Positions 1-8,927 are shown, numbered from the stretch's first letter. The stretch is DNA of 64,000 bases from SZAS-79 sp965279075 (GCA_965279075.1 CBDIHI010000008.1:124001-188000); one strand, 5' to 3'. The notes: generated from the letters alone by a model not told the origin. Program-made: numbers and translations.

Positions 1-225
1 CAACGGCGGGATCCCCAGGTTGTGCGTGTAGAACGTGTCGCAGGCGGCGATCGCGTCCATGCCGGCCTTGCGGATGAATTCAGGCGTAGGTTCGTCAGGC
101 TCGCCCACCCAGAAGGCGAGCACGTCCGGATTGCCTATCCCCTCGTTGACGAGTTCGCGGATCCTGGAGGCGACCAGCGCCCGGATGGGCGTACGCGCGG
201 CAAAGTCTTTCAGGGGGGCGTTCAC
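1..225 (-). CDS. Class I/II aminotransferase, N-terminal fragment
   Basis: This is the first 75 codons of a leftward gene that runs off the left edge. The product has the N-terminal signature of fold-type I PLP aminotransferases: a short helix with RELVNEG, then FWVGEPDEPTPEFIRKAG, the usual G-E-P-D substrate-side loop of aspartate/alanine-type enzymes. The GTG at 225 is chosen because the only upstream in-frame ATG is followed by a stop, and a weak GGAAA lies a few bases before it. The PLP lysine and most of the protein lie outside the window, so substrate cannot be assigned. It is divergent from the EamA transporter gene. Confidence 0.75.
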   Translation of the reverse strand, partial: MNAPLKDFAARTPIRALVASRIRELVNEGIGNPDVLAFWVGEPDEPTPEFIRKAGMDAIAACDTFYTHNLGIPPL

Positions 226-272
226 GGGTTTCCGGGCGGGGATCAGGGGGGCCCTATTGTATCCTCGGGTCC

Positions 273-1214
273 ATGAGTCCCCACCCGGAAACCGGACTGG
301 CCCGCTGGTCGTTCGCCATCGCCGTCGCGCTGATGGTCGTCTGGGGCGTGAATTTTTCGGTGACCAAGGCCATCCTCGACCAGGTGCCGGTGTCGGCGAT
401 GCTGTTCGTGAGGTTCCTCTGGATGATGGTGCTCGGCCTCGCGCTGCTGGCCTGGCTGTACCGCGGGCGGCTCGCGAAGTCCGTGCCCGCCAGGCGCGAC
501 CTGCCGCGCTTCATCGCCGCCGGCATCCTCGGGCACATGGCGCACGTGGGCCTCGTGACCTGGGGCCTGCACCTGTCGACCCCGTTCTCGAGTTCGCTGG
601 TGCTGACGAGCGGGCCTTTGTGGACGCTGCTGATCCTCGCCGCCCTCGGCGCGGAAAAACTGCGCCGCCCCCAGGTGGTGGGGACGGTGGCTGCGTTCGC
701 CGGCATCCTGCTGTTCATGTCCGACAAGTTCGCCAGCGGCGTGCTGCGCGCGGGCCTCGGGGACCTGGTGCTGCTGGTCGCCGCGGGGCTGTTCTCGCTC
801 TACACCGTCGTGGCGCGGCCCCTCACCTCGCGTTACGGCGCCCCGGTGCTGCTCGCCTACACCCTCTTCTTCGGCGCCCCGCCGATGCTGCTGATCACGC
901 TGCCCGCCATGATCGCCGAACCCTGGTCGCAACTGCCGGGAAGGCTCTGGCTGCTGATGTTCTACGCGGTGACGATTTCGTCGTTCCTCGGCTGGCTGGG
1001 CTGGGCCTGGATCAACCAGGTGCGCGGCGTGGCCAAAAGCGCGCCGCTCCAGTACATGATGCCGCCCATCGCCGGGCTGGTGTCGTGGGTCACGCTGGGC
1101 GAGACTTTCACCTGGATCAAGATCGCGGGCGCCCTGATCACCATGGGCGGCGTCGCCTGGGCGCAGTTCGCCGGCGGCCAGCGACCCACGACCGGGCTCG
1201 CCGACAGCGGGTAG
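273..1214 (+). CDS. EamA/DMT-family permease, 10 transmembrane segments
   Basis: The 313-residue product is almost entirely hydrophobic and splits into two repeated EamA halves (about residues 15-145 and 160-300), each of five predicted membrane helices. This is the normal length and layout of drug/metabolite transporter superfamily exporters. Typical family features include VVWGVNFSVTKAIL near the N-terminus and the G-E-x-x-x-W stretch (LGETFTWIKIAGALI) in the second half. Family members export amino acids, metabolites or drugs; the substrate cannot be read from the sequence. It lies 10 bases before the next rightward ORF. Confidence 0.88.
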   Translation: MSPHPETGLARWSFAIAVALMVVWGVNFSVTKAILDQVPVSAMLFVRFLWMMVLGLALLAWLYRGRLAKSVPARRDLPRFIAAGILGHMAHVGLVTWGLHLSTPFSSSLVLTSGPLWTLLILAALGAEKLRRPQVVGTVAAFAGILLFMSDKFASGVLRAGLGDLVLLVAAGLFSLYTVVARPLTSRYGAPVLLAYTLFFGAPPMLLITLPAMIAEPWSQLPGRLWLLMFYAVTISSFLGWLGWAWINQVRGVAKSAPLQYMMPPIAGLVSWVTLGETFTWIKIAGALITMGGVAWAQFAGGQRPTTGLADSG

Positions 1215-1223
1215 ACTGCGCGC

Positions 1224-1589
1224 ATGGAAGCCCCCGGGATCACGCGCACGCTACTGGCAGCCCTGCTGGCCGCGCTGGCCCTGTGCGCGGCACCCGCCCT
1301 CGCCCACAAGCCCAGCGTGCGGGAATGCCGCGAGGTCGGCGAATTCATCCGCAACGCCGCCCTGTCGCGGGATGCCGGCATGCCGCGCGAGGCGTTCCTC
1401 GAACGCCTGCTCGGCGACCTCGTCGCGATCCGCAGCCATCCCCCTGCGATGCGCTGGTTCGCGCAGGACGAGGAGGATGAGGCTTTCCTGGTCGCGGCGG
1501 TCGAGAAGGTGTTCGATGCGCCGCTGAAAAGCACGGAGCATGAGTCGGAAATGCTGGGCACCTGCCTCGCCCGCGCAGGGGTCGTTTAG
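1224..1589 (+). CDS. Small secreted or periplasmic protein of unknown function
   Basis: A 121-residue product that I do not recognise. It starts with a clear Sec-type signal peptide: a short N-region with one Arg, a Leu/Ala-rich core over residues 9-24, and an A-L-A cleavage site before H28. The mature part is acidic and helical, with two cysteines (CREVGEF near the mature N-terminus and CLARAG near the C-terminus) that could form a disulfide in the periplasm. It begins 9 bases after the permease stop, so it may be co-transcribed. Its 3' end overlaps the end of the convergent aldolase gene by four bases. Confidence 0.65.
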   Translation: MEAPGITRTLLAALLAALALCAAPALAHKPSVRECREVGEFIRNAALSRDAGMPREAFLERLLGDLVAIRSHPPAMRWFAQDEEDEAFLVAAVEKVFDAPLKSTEHESEMLGTCLARAGVV

Positions 1590-2596
1590 CCGGGCCTGAA
1601 GGAGGCGAATGCCGCGATGGCTGCGTCGATTCCTGCCGTGTCCACATCAAGGTGAGTGCAAAGCCGCATCCGCGGCCCGACCAGGGCCTTGATCCCGTGC
1701 GCTTCGAGGTGGGCCCCAAGCGCGGCGCACCGCTCCGGCGGCACGCGCACGAAGACCATGTTGGTCTGCACGGGCTCCACCGACAGTCCCGCGATGCCCG
1801 CAATGCCCCCGGCGAGCCTCAGCGCGTTCGCATGGTCTTCCGCCAGGCGTTCGACGTTGTGCTCCAGCGCAAACAGTCCCGCCGCGGCGATCACGCCGGC
1901 CTGGCGCATGCCCCCGCCGAGGATCTTGCGAGCGCGTTTCGCCCGCGCAATGAAGTCGGGGCCGCCGGCGAGCACGCTGCCGGCCGGTGCGCCCAGCCCC
2001 TTGGACAGGCAGGCGGACACCGAATCGAAACCGCGGCACAGGTCCGCCACGGGCACCGCGGATTGCACCGCCGCGTTGAAGATGCGCGCGCCGTCGAGGT
2101 GGGTCGCAAGGCCGCGCCGGCGGGCAAGGGCCAGGGCCTGCTCCGCCCAGCCCTGCGGCAGAACCTTGCCGCCAATGGTGTTCTCAAGGGCAAGCAACCT
2201 GCTGCGGGCGAAGTGAGGGTCGTCCGGCTTGATCGCCGCCTCGACCTCGGCGAGGTCCAGCGTGCCATCGGGGCGGTTGGCCAGCGGCTGCGGCTGGACC
2301 GACGCGACCACCGCGCCCCCGCCCGCTTCATAGCGATAGGTGTGCGCCTCCTGGCCGACGATGTACTCGTCGCCGCGCTGGCAATGGGCCATCAGCGCGG
2401 CCAGGTTGGATTGGGTGCCGGTTGGGAAGAAAAGCGCCGCCTCGAACCCCAGCACACGCGCCGCGCGCGCCTGCAGCGCATTCACGCTCGGGTCGTCGCC
2501 GAAGACGTCGTCGCCGACCTCGGCCGCCGCCATCACGGCGCGCATCTGCGCCGAGGGGCGGGTCACCGTGTCGCTGCGCAGGTCGACGGGTCGCAT
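1586..2596 (-). CDS. ltaE: Low-specificity L-threonine aldolase
   Basis: Predicted PLP enzyme that cleaves L-threonine/L-allo-threonine to glycine and acetaldehyde in the cytoplasm. The 336-residue length is normal. The family start DLRSDTVTRP is intact, followed by VGDDVFGDDPSVNALQ, the FFPTGTQSN phosphate-binding loop, THLDGARIFNAA with the cofactor-ring Asp, and SACLSKGLGAPAGS with the Schiff-base lysine at about residue 199. All catalytic landmarks are present. It ends 7 bases before the kup stop codon region on the same strand, so both may share the kup transcript. Confidence 0.9.
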   Translation of the reverse strand: MRPVDLRSDTVTRPSAQMRAVMAAAEVGDDVFGDDPSVNALQARAARVLGFEAALFFPTGTQSNLAALMAHCQRGDEYIVGQEAHTYRYEAGGGAVVASVQPQPLANRPDGTLDLAEVEAAIKPDDPHFARSRLLALENTIGGKVLPQGWAEQALALARRRGLATHLDGARIFNAAVQSAVPVADLCRGFDSVSACLSKGLGAPAGSVLAGGPDFIARAKRARKILGGGMRQAGVIAAAGLFALEHNVERLAEDHANALRLAGGIAGIAGLSVEPVQTNMVFVRVPPERCAALGAHLEAHGIKALVGPRMRLCTHLDVDTAGIDAAIAAFASFRPG

Positions 2597-2603
2597 CGCT
2601 CGC

Positions 2604-4493
2604 CTAGATCTCGATCTGGGTGCCCAGCTCGATCACGCGGTTGGTGGGGATGTTGAAGTAGTCGGTCACGCTGGATGCGTTGCGCGCCATCGCGGCGAAC
2701 ATCCGCTCGCGCCACAGCGCCATGCCGCCCCAGTCGTCCACCACCGGGATCAGCGTCTCGCGGTTGAGGAAGAACGAGGTCTCCATCATGTTGAACTCGA
2801 GGCCGAAGGGCTTGCACAGGTCCAGCGCCTGCGTGACGTCCGGCCGGTTCTTGAAGCCGAAGCGCATGCCGATCCGGTAGCACTCGTGGCCCATCGGCTC
2901 GACCGTCACGCACTCGGCGGACGGCACCCAAGGCTCGTCCACGATGGTCACCGTCAGGAAGACGACACGCTCGTGCACGACCTTGTTGTGCGAAAGGTTG
3001 TGCAGCAGCGCGTGCGGCACGCCTTTCGGGTCCGCCGCCATGAAGATCGAGGTACCCGGCACGCGCAGGGGCGGGTCGGCGAAGAGCGAGCCGAGGAAGG
3101 GGTCGAGCGGGATCGCCGAGGTCTGCAGGCGCTGCACGAGGATCTGGCGCCCGCGGCGCCAGGTCATCATCACGGTGAAGATCAGCGAGGCCATCAGCAG
3201 AGGGAACCAGCCGCCGTCGAGGAACTTCAGCATGCTCGCCGAGAAGAACGCCACGTCGACCATGATGAAGAACCCCGTGGACAGCACGCACAGCAGCGCG
3301 TTGTAGCGCCACAGGTAGCGGATCACGAAGAAGGTCAGGAACGTGTCGATCAGCATGGTCCCGGTCACCGACAGCCCGTACGCGGACGCCAGTGCCGACG
3401 AGGACCCGAAGCCGATCACCGCGGCCAGCACCGCCGCCATCAGGATCCAGTTCACGCCGGGCAGGTAGATCTGGCCGATCTCCTTGTCCGAGGTGTGGAC
3501 CACGTTCATCCTCGGCAGGAATCCGAGCTGGATCGCCTGTTTGGTGAGGGAGTAGGCCCCCGAGATCGTCGCCTGCGAGGCGACCACGCCCGCCATCGTG
3601 GCCAGCGCCACCATGGGGTAGAGTGCCCAGTTCGGGAACATCCGGTAGAACGGGTTGCCGATCGCTTCCGGGTTCGTCATCAGGAGCGCGCCCTGGCCGA
3701 GGTAGTTCAGCGCCAGGGCCGGGAACACGAGGCCGAACCACGCGGTACGGATCGGGCCCCGCCCGAAATGCCCCATGTCCGCGTACAGCGCCTCCGCCCC
3801 GGTCACGGCCAGCACGACGGCGCCGAGCACGATGAAAGACGCAAAACCGTGCGCGGATACGAACGTGATCGCATGGTGCGGGCTCAGCGCGGCGAGGATG
3901 GCCGGTTCCCGCACGATGCCGGCGATGCCGGCCAGCGCGAGCGCGGAGAACCACACCAGCATCACCGGCCCGAACAGCTTGCCTACGACCGCCGTGCCGT
4001 GCCGCTGGAACATGAACAGCGCCACCACGATCCCGGTGGCGATGGGTACGACGAAGGGCTTGAATGCAGTCGTGCCCACCTCCAGGCCCTCGACCGCCGA
4101 CAGCACGGTCACGGCCGGCGTGAGCACCGCATCCCCATAGAACAAGGCCGCGCCGAACGCGCCCAGTATCGGCAGGACCACCCGCCAGCGCGGGAACTTC
4201 TGGACCGCCGAGGACGACAGGGCGAGCAGCGCCATGATGCCGCCCTCGCCCTTGTTGTCGGCCCGCATGATGAGCGTGACGTACTTGAGAGAGACCACCA
4301 CCATCAGCGACCACAGGATCGCCGAGATGCCGCCCAGGATGGTGCCCGTGTCCAGCACGATGCCGTGGGCTGGGTTGAAGACTTCCTTGGCCGCGTACAG
4401 GGGACTGGTGCCGATGTCCCCGTAAACGATGCCCAGCGCCGCAAGGGTGAGGGCGGCGCGGGTCTGATTGTGCTGCGATTCGCTGGTGTCCAA
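2604..4493 (-). CDS. kup: Kup-family low-affinity potassium uptake permease
   Basis: Inner-membrane K+/H+ symporter of the KUP/HAK/KT family. It opens with the diagnostic LAALGIVYGDIGTSPLYA, has about 12 predicted helices to residue ~450, and ends in the hydrophilic C-terminal domain (HNLSHNKVVHERVVFLTV). The TTG at 4493 gives 629 residues, close to the usual 622-630, and has an AAGAG-like site upstream. A longer TTG start at 4526 would add 11 residues with no ribosome-binding site, and no in-frame ATG exists near the start. Threonine aldolase follows 7 bases downstream. Confidence 0.9.
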   Translation of the reverse strand: MDTSESQHNQTRAALTLAALGIVYGDIGTSPLYAAKEVFNPAHGIVLDTGTILGGISAILWSLMVVVSLKYVTLIMRADNKGEGGIMALLALSSSAVQKFPRWRVVLPILGAFGAALFYGDAVLTPAVTVLSAVEGLEVGTTAFKPFVVPIATGIVVALFMFQRHGTAVVGKLFGPVMLVWFSALALAGIAGIVREPAILAALSPHHAITFVSAHGFASFIVLGAVVLAVTGAEALYADMGHFGRGPIRTAWFGLVFPALALNYLGQGALLMTNPEAIGNPFYRMFPNWALYPMVALATMAGVVASQATISGAYSLTKQAIQLGFLPRMNVVHTSDKEIGQIYLPGVNWILMAAVLAAVIGFGSSSALASAYGLSVTGTMLIDTFLTFFVIRYLWRYNALLCVLSTGFFIMVDVAFFSASMLKFLDGGWFPLLMASLIFTVMMTWRRGRQILVQRLQTSAIPLDPFLGSLFADPPLRVPGTSIFMAADPKGVPHALLHNLSHNKVVHERVVFLTVTIVDEPWVPSAECVTVEPMGHECYRIGMRFGFKNRPDVTQALDLCKPFGLEFNMMETSFFLNRETLIPVVDDWGGMALWRERMFAAMARNASSVTDYFNIPTNRVIELGTQIEI

Positions 4494-4596
4494 AAAGACA
4501 CTCTTGTGCGGACGTGAGGGGCGCAATTCTGATACCGCACCGCACTAAAGGCAAATAGCCCAAGGCCATGAGATTACGGGAAAAATACGAATTTTC

Positions 4597-4625
4597 TTGA
4601 CCAACCGGAAAAGGCGGGGTATACC
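4597..4625 (+). promoter_or_regulatory. Sigma70 promoter of the cold-shock gene, with a ~135-nt leader
   Basis: TTGACC (4597-4602) and TATACC (4620-4625) are separated by exactly 17 bases, a strong sigma70 match on the plus strand. Initiation near 4632 would give the cold-shock gene an untranslated leader of about 135 bases. Long leaders of this kind act as RNA thermosensors in cspA-type genes. The leader role is inferred by analogy; no fold was computed. Confidence 0.6.
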
Positions 4626-4765
4626 GCCACTGCAGGATTCTCAAGCAGTGAAAGTACAGTCCCGTTGTAACCGCTAGCGCGGTACTCATCAGGTCGTCGT
4701 TTTTCCCTTGACCTTCCAGCATTCGGGCGAATGCCCAATATCAACTTTTGTAAGGAAAATCGAGA

Positions 4766-4969
4766 ATGGCAACCGGTACCGTGAAATGGTTCAACGACGC
4801 GAAGGGTTTCGGCTTCATCACCCCTGATGGCGGCGGCAAGGATCTGTTCGCACACTTCTCCGCGATCAGCGGCGAAGGCTTCAAGAGCCTCAAGGAGAAC
4901 CAGAAGGTCTCCTTCGACGTCACCACTGGCCCGAAGGGCGAGCAGGCGACCAACATCAAGCCCATCTAG
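4766..4969 (+). CDS. cspA: CspA-family cold-shock protein (RNA chaperone)
   Basis: A 67-residue single cold-shock domain. It contains TVKWFNDAKGFGFIT with RNP1 (KGFGFI, residues 13-18) and the RNP2-like LFAHFSAI, and its length is that of the family. It binds single-stranded RNA and DNA and melts secondary structure at low temperature. The start is set by AAGGAA nine bases before the ATG. It has its own promoter at 4597 and a hairpin terminator directly after the stop, so it is monocistronic. The symbol denotes family membership; the paralogue (CspA, CspD or other) cannot be told from one copy. Confidence 0.93.
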   Translation: MATGTVKWFNDAKGFGFITPDGGGKDLFAHFSAISGEGFKSLKENQKVSFDVTTGPKGEQATNIKPI

Positions 4970-4989
4970 ATCCGGCTTGCTGTAAGGGA

Positions 4990-5016
4990 AAAAGCCCGGG
5001 AAACCGGGCTTTTTTC
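4990..5016 (+). terminator. Rho-independent terminator of the cold-shock gene
   Basis: A G+C-rich inverted repeat (AAGCCCGG, AAA loop, CCGGGCTT) followed by a run of six T residues, starting 20 bases after the cold-shock stop codon. The A-rich left flank means it may also terminate the leftward Bug-family gene that ends at 5036 in convergent orientation, although that gene's own stop lies beyond it. Confidence 0.88.
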
Positions 5017-5035
5017 ATTTGGGAGGGCGCTAAGG

Positions 5036-6016
5036 TCAGTCGAGCCGGATGTTCGCCCGCTTCGCAATGTCGCCCCACTTGGCGATCTCGGCCCTGACGA
5101 ACTCGCCCCACTCCGCCGGTCCCCTGGGATCGGGGATCGCGCCCCGCTCGGTCACGCGGACCTGCATCGCAGGGTCGGTCATGGCCTTGCGCACTTCGGC
5201 GCCGATCCGCTCGACCACATCCCTGGGCGTCGCCGCCGGCACCACCAGCCCCGCCCAGCCGTTGCCGTCGAACCCCGGATAGCCCGACTCGGCCACCGTG
5301 GGCACGTCCGGCAGCTGCGGGACCCGCTGCAGCGTGGTCATGGCCAGGGCCTTGATCTTGCCGCCCTTCACGTGCGGCAGCGCCGAGGCCAGGCTGTCCA
5401 CCATCAGGCCCACCTGCCCGCCCATCAGGTCGGTCATCGCAGGACCGCTGCCCTTGTAGGGGATCCCGACCATGTCGACCCCGGCGCGGACCTTGAAGAG
5501 TTCACCGGTCAGGTGCTGTGAGGTGCCCGTGCCGGCGAACGCCCAGTTGAGCTTGCCCGGCTCGCGCTTCGCAGCCGCAACGATGTCCTTGATCGTCGCA
5601 TGCGGGAACCCGGGATGCGCCACGAACATCAGCGGCACGACGAACACCCCGCCTACCATCGTGAAGTCCTTCGGCGGATCGTACGGCAGCTTCGCGTAAA
5701 GGCCCGGGTTGGCGCCTATGGTGCCGCTGGTGCCGAAGGTGATGGTGTAACCGTCGGCCGGCGCGTCGCGCCCGGCCAGCATGCCCGGGATGCCGCCCCC
5801 GCCGCCGCGGTTGTCGACGATCACCTGCTGGCCCCAGGATTTCGACAACTGCTCCGCGAGCAAGCGCGCGACGATGTCGGTCGCCTGCCCCGGGGGGAAA
5901 GGCACGACCATCCGCACGGTCTTCGAGGGATAGCTCCCCTGCGCCTCCACGAGAGCGCTCGCGGACAGCAGCGCCGCGCCCAGGACCCCCGCCACAACCC
6001 GCCTGAAGGCCGGCAT
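5036..6016 (-). CDS. TTT/Bug-family periplasmic solute-binding receptor
   Basis: A 326-residue secreted protein of the tripartite tricarboxylate transporter receptor family. It has a signal peptide (residues 1-25, cleavage after A-S-A-L-V-E-A), then YPSKTVRMVVPFPPGQATDIVARLLAEQL, the family-defining first strand and loop. It also has VDNRGGGGG and the IPYKGSGPAMTDLMGGQV ligand-proximal segment. No TctA/TctB membrane genes adjoin it, as is common for Bug proteins in Burkholderiales. It follows the oxidoreductase beta gene by two bases on the same strand, so it may be the last gene of that operon and could bind a carboxylate related to that pathway. The ligand is unknown. Confidence 0.88.
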   Translation of the reverse strand: MPAFRRVVAGVLGAALLSASALVEAQGSYPSKTVRMVVPFPPGQATDIVARLLAEQLSKSWGQQVIVDNRGGGGGIPGMLAGRDAPADGYTITFGTSGTIGANPGLYAKLPYDPPKDFTMVGGVFVVPLMFVAHPGFPHATIKDIVAAAKREPGKLNWAFAGTGTSQHLTGELFKVRAGVDMVGIPYKGSGPAMTDLMGGQVGLMVDSLASALPHVKGGKIKALAMTTLQRVPQLPDVPTVAESGYPGFDGNGWAGLVVPAATPRDVVERIGAEVRKAMTDPAMQVRVTERGAIPDPRGPAEWGEFVRAEIAKWGDIAKRANIRLD

Positions 6017-6018
6017 GG

Positions 6019-7074
6019 CTAGCGCAGCGAGGCGTTCAGCCTCTCGAGCATGGCCGACCCGGGACAGAGGTCCCCGGCCGCGTACTTGTTGAACGCCACT
6101 TCAGAGGTATTGAGGTGCTCGTGCAGGTCCACCGAGTCGGGCTTGGCGTACAGCAGCCCGGTGACGACCTCGCCCTTCGCCTGGTGCTCCAGGATGTAGT
6201 TCATCGCCCGGTTCTTGTCGCGCGGGTCGTACTCCGCGTGGAGCTTGCGCAGGCGCAGGAACGTGCCGTCGTGCTGCTCGACCTCGATGACCTCGCCTGC
6301 CGGGTAGTCGACCGTGATCTCGCCCTTGCGCGGGATGAAGTCGATGCGGTTCACCGCCTCGTTGTGCTCGCGCACGTAGTCGTAGCTCTTCGTGCTGCCG
6401 GGGTGGTTGTTGAACGCCACGCACGGGCTCACCACGTCGATGAAGGCGGCGCCCTTGTGCGCGATCGCCGCCTTGATGATGGGCACCAGCTGCTGCTTGT
6501 CGCCCGAGAAGCTGCGCGCGACGAAGGTCGCGCCCATGATCAGCGCGAGCGAGACCGTGTCGACCGGCGCGTCGGTGTTCTCGACGCCGCGCTTGGACTT
6601 CGAGCCCTGGTCGGCCGTGGCCGAGAACTGGCCCTTGGTCAGGCCGTACACCCCGTTGTTCTCGAGGATGTAAACCATGTTCACGCCGCGCCGCATGACG
6701 TGGGCGAACTGGCCGATGCCGATCGAAGCCGAGTCGCCGTCGCCCGAGACCCCGAGGTAAAGCAGGTCGCGGTTGGCGAGGTTGGCGCCGGTCAGGACCG
6801 AAGGCATCCTGCCGTGCACCGTGTTGAACCCGTGAGAGTTGCCGAGGAAGTAGTCGGGCGTCTTCGAGCTGCAGCCGATGCCGGAGAGCTTGGCGACGCG
6901 GTGCGGCTCGATGTCCATCTCCCAGCAGGCCTGGATGATCGCGGCCGAGATCGAGTCGTGGCCGCAACCGGCGCACAGCGTCGAGACGCGCCCTTCGTAG
7001 TCGCGGCGGGTATAGCCGACCTTGTTGACCGGAAGCGTCGGGTGGTGGAGCTTGGGTTTGGCGATATAGGTCAT
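6019..7074 (-). CDS. korB: 2-oxoacid:ferredoxin oxidoreductase, beta (TPP) subunit
   Basis: A 351-residue thiamine-diphosphate subunit of the 2-oxoacid:acceptor oxidoreductase family. CAGCGHD (N-terminal) supplies cysteines typical of the beta subunit iron-sulfur site. The GVSGDGDSASIGIGQ ... ILENNGVYGLTKGQ stretch is the GDG-N Mg-TPP binding motif. The ATG at 7074 overlaps the stop of the alpha gene (TGATG), implying translational coupling. The enzyme oxidatively decarboxylates a 2-oxoacid to its acyl-CoA and passes electrons to ferredoxin or, here, probably to the NAD(P) subunit encoded first in the operon. The kor symbol assumes 2-oxoglutarate as substrate, which sequence alone does not prove. 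Confidence 0.85.
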   Translation of the reverse strand: MTYIAKPKLHHPTLPVNKVGYTRRDYEGRVSTLCAGCGHDSISAAIIQACWEMDIEPHRVAKLSGIGCSSKTPDYFLGNSHGFNTVHGRMPSVLTGANLANRDLLYLGVSGDGDSASIGIGQFAHVMRRGVNMVYILENNGVYGLTKGQFSATADQGSKSKRGVENTDAPVDTVSLALIMGATFVARSFSGDKQQLVPIIKAAIAHKGAAFIDVVSPCVAFNNHPGSTKSYDYVREHNEAVNRIDFIPRKGEITVDYPAGEVIEVEQHDGTFLRLRKLHAEYDPRDKNRAMNYILEHQAKGEVVTGLLYAKPDSVDLHEHLNTSEVAFNKYAAGDLCPGSAMLERLNASLR

Positions 7075-8927
7075 CAGGCGGCCTTCCCTTTCTTCAGCGG
7101 CTCGACGTTCATGAGCCGGACCTGCTCGCCGACTTCGCCGGTGATGAAGCGGGCGGTGATGGGCGTGCCGTCGTAGTGCAGGATCGGCATCACGCGCGCC
7201 GGGTCGATGTTGAGTTCGTTGACGATGAGGCCGCGCAGCTGCGCGTCGCGGTTCTGCTCGACCACGAAGCACTGATCGTGGTCGGCGATGAAGTCGGCCA
7301 CCGCATCGGGGAAAGGGAACGCCCGCACGCGCATCGTGTCGACGTGCACGCCCTGCGCCTCGAGCGCCTCCACCGCCTCGGCCATCGCCGGGCTGGTAGA
7401 GCCGTAGTAGATCACGCCGAACCGGGTCTTCTGCTTCGCCTTCCTGACCACCGGCTGCGGCACCAGGCCCTTGGCCGACTCGAACTTGCGCAGCAGGCGT
7501 TGCACGTTGTAGACGTAGTCCGGGCCGGCTTCCGAATAGGTCGCGTAGGCGTTCTTGGTCGTGCCGCGCGTGAAGTAGCCGCCCTTCGTCGGGTGCGTGC
7601 CCGGGTAGGTCCGGAACGGGATGCCGTCGCCGTCCACGTCCAGGTACCTTCCGAACTCCTTGCCGGCCTCGAGCATCTCGTGGGTCATCACCTTGCCGCG
7701 GTCGTACTCGCGCCCCTCCTCCCACTTGAAAGGCTCGCACAGGCGCTGGTTCATGCCGATGTCGAGGTCGGTCATCACGAAGACCGGCGTCTGCAGCCGG
7801 TCGGCGAGGTCCAGCGCGGCCGCGGCGTGCTCGAAGCACTCGTGCGGGTCCTCCGGGAACAGAAGCACGTGCTTGGTGTCGCCGTGCGAGGCATATGCAC
7901 AGGAGACGACGTCCGACTGCTGGGTGCGCGTCGGCATGCCGGTGGACGGCCCGCCGCGCTGCACGTCGATGATCGTGACCGGGATCTCGGCGAAGTACGC
8001 GAGGCCGATGAACTCGGTCATCAGCGACACGCCCGGGCCCGAGGTCGCGGTGAAGGCGCGCGCGCCGTTCCAGCCGGCGCCCGTCACGATCCCGATCGAG
8101 GCCAGCTCGTCCTCGGCCTGCACGATCGCGTACTTGTGCTTGCCGGTCTCCTTGTCCACGCGCAGCTTGGAACAGTAGCGGTCGAAAGCTTCGGCCACCG
8201 ACGACGAAGGCGTGATCGGGTACCAGGCGCAGACCGAAGCCCCGCCATACACGCACCCGAGCGCGGCTGCGCTGTTTCCGTCGACGAAGATGCGGCCACC
8301 GACGTTGTCGGCCTTCTTCACACGCAGCCCGATCGGGTGCCTGAGGTGCTCCTGGGCGTACTGCCGGCCGAGCTGCAGCGCGTTGAGGTTGGGCTTGAGG
8401 AGCTTTTCCTTGCCCTTGTACTGCTCGCCGATCAGCTCGGCGATCGCGCCGGCGTCCATGTCGAGCAGGGCGGACAGCGCGCCGATGTAGATGATGTTCT
8501 TGAACAGCTGGCGCTGGCGCGGGTCGGTGTAGGTCGCGTTGCAGATCTCGGTGAGCGGCATGCCGATCACCGTGATGTCGTCGCGGAACTTCGAGGCCGG
8601 CAGCGGCTTGGTGTTGTCGTAGAACAGGTACCCGCCCGGCTCGATTTCCTTGAGGTCCGCGTTCCAGGTCTGCGGGTTCATCGCGACCATCAGGTCGACG
8701 CCCCCGCGGCGCCCCAGCCAGCCGCGTTCGGTCACGCGCACCTCGTACCACGTGGGCAGGCCCTGGATGTTCGAGGGAAAGATGTTGCGCGGGCTGACCG
8801 GCACGCCCATGCGCAGGATCGATTTCGCGAACAGCTCGTTGGCCGAGGCCGACCCCGAACCGTTGACGTTGGCGAACTTGATGACGAAGTCGTTGACCGC
8901 TGTGATTTCCTTCACGCCGGGCTTCAT
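7074..8927 (-). CDS. korA: 2-oxoacid:ferredoxin oxidoreductase, fused gamma-alpha subunit
   Basis: A 617-residue product in two parts. The N-terminal gamma domain (about 1-190) begins with FANVNGSGSASANELFAKS and contains PTWYEVRVTERGWLGRRGG. The alpha domain (about 220-600) has the pyrimidine-binding region with YPITPSSSVAEAFD, ATSGPGVSLMTEFIG and GGPSTGMPTRTQQSDV. A gamma-alpha fusion is the usual arrangement in KorA-type enzymes. The ATG at 8927 was chosen for its AGGAAAG site and because the family homology begins there. It overlaps the upstream NAD(P) subunit gene by four bases (ATGA) and the beta gene by one. Confidence 0.86.
   Translation of the reverse strand: MKPGVKEITAVNDFVIKFANVNGSGSASANELFAKSILRMGVPVSPRNIFPSNIQGLPTWYEVRVTERGWLGRRGGVDLMVAMNPQTWNADLKEIEPGGYLFYDNTKPLPASKFRDDITVIGMPLTEICNATYTDPRQRQLFKNIIYIGALSALLDMDAGAIAELIGEQYKGKEKLLKPNLNALQLGRQYAQEHLRHPIGLRVKKADNVGGRIFVDGNSAAALGCVYGGASVCAWYPITPSSSVAEAFDRYCSKLRVDKETGKHKYAIVQAEDELASIGIVTGAGWNGARAFTATSGPGVSLMTEFIGLAYFAEIPVTIIDVQRGGPSTGMPTRTQQSDVVSCAYASHGDTKHVLLFPEDPHECFEHAAAALDLADRLQTPVFVMTDLDIGMNQRLCEPFKWEEGREYDRGKVMTHEMLEAGKEFGRYLDVDGDGIPFRTYPGTHPTKGGYFTRGTTKNAYATYSEAGPDYVYNVQRLLRKFESAKGLVPQPVVRKAKQKTRFGVIYYGSTSPAMAEAVEALEAQGVHVDTMRVRAFPFPDAVADFIADHDQCFVVEQNRDAQLRGLIVNELNIDPARVMPILHYDGTPITARFITGEVGEQVRLMNVEPLKKGKAA

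Noticed and set aside
2340..4517. A 725-codon open frame on the plus strand opposite kup
   Set aside because: It is the antisense shadow of kup in GC-rich DNA. The translation is dominated by Arg, His, Gly and Ala with no domain, while kup is clearly conserved on the other strand.
5036..6016. Bug-type receptor as part of a complete TTT transporter
   Set aside because: No TctA- or TctB-like membrane gene lies on either side; the flanking genes are the cold-shock gene and the oxidoreductase beta subunit.
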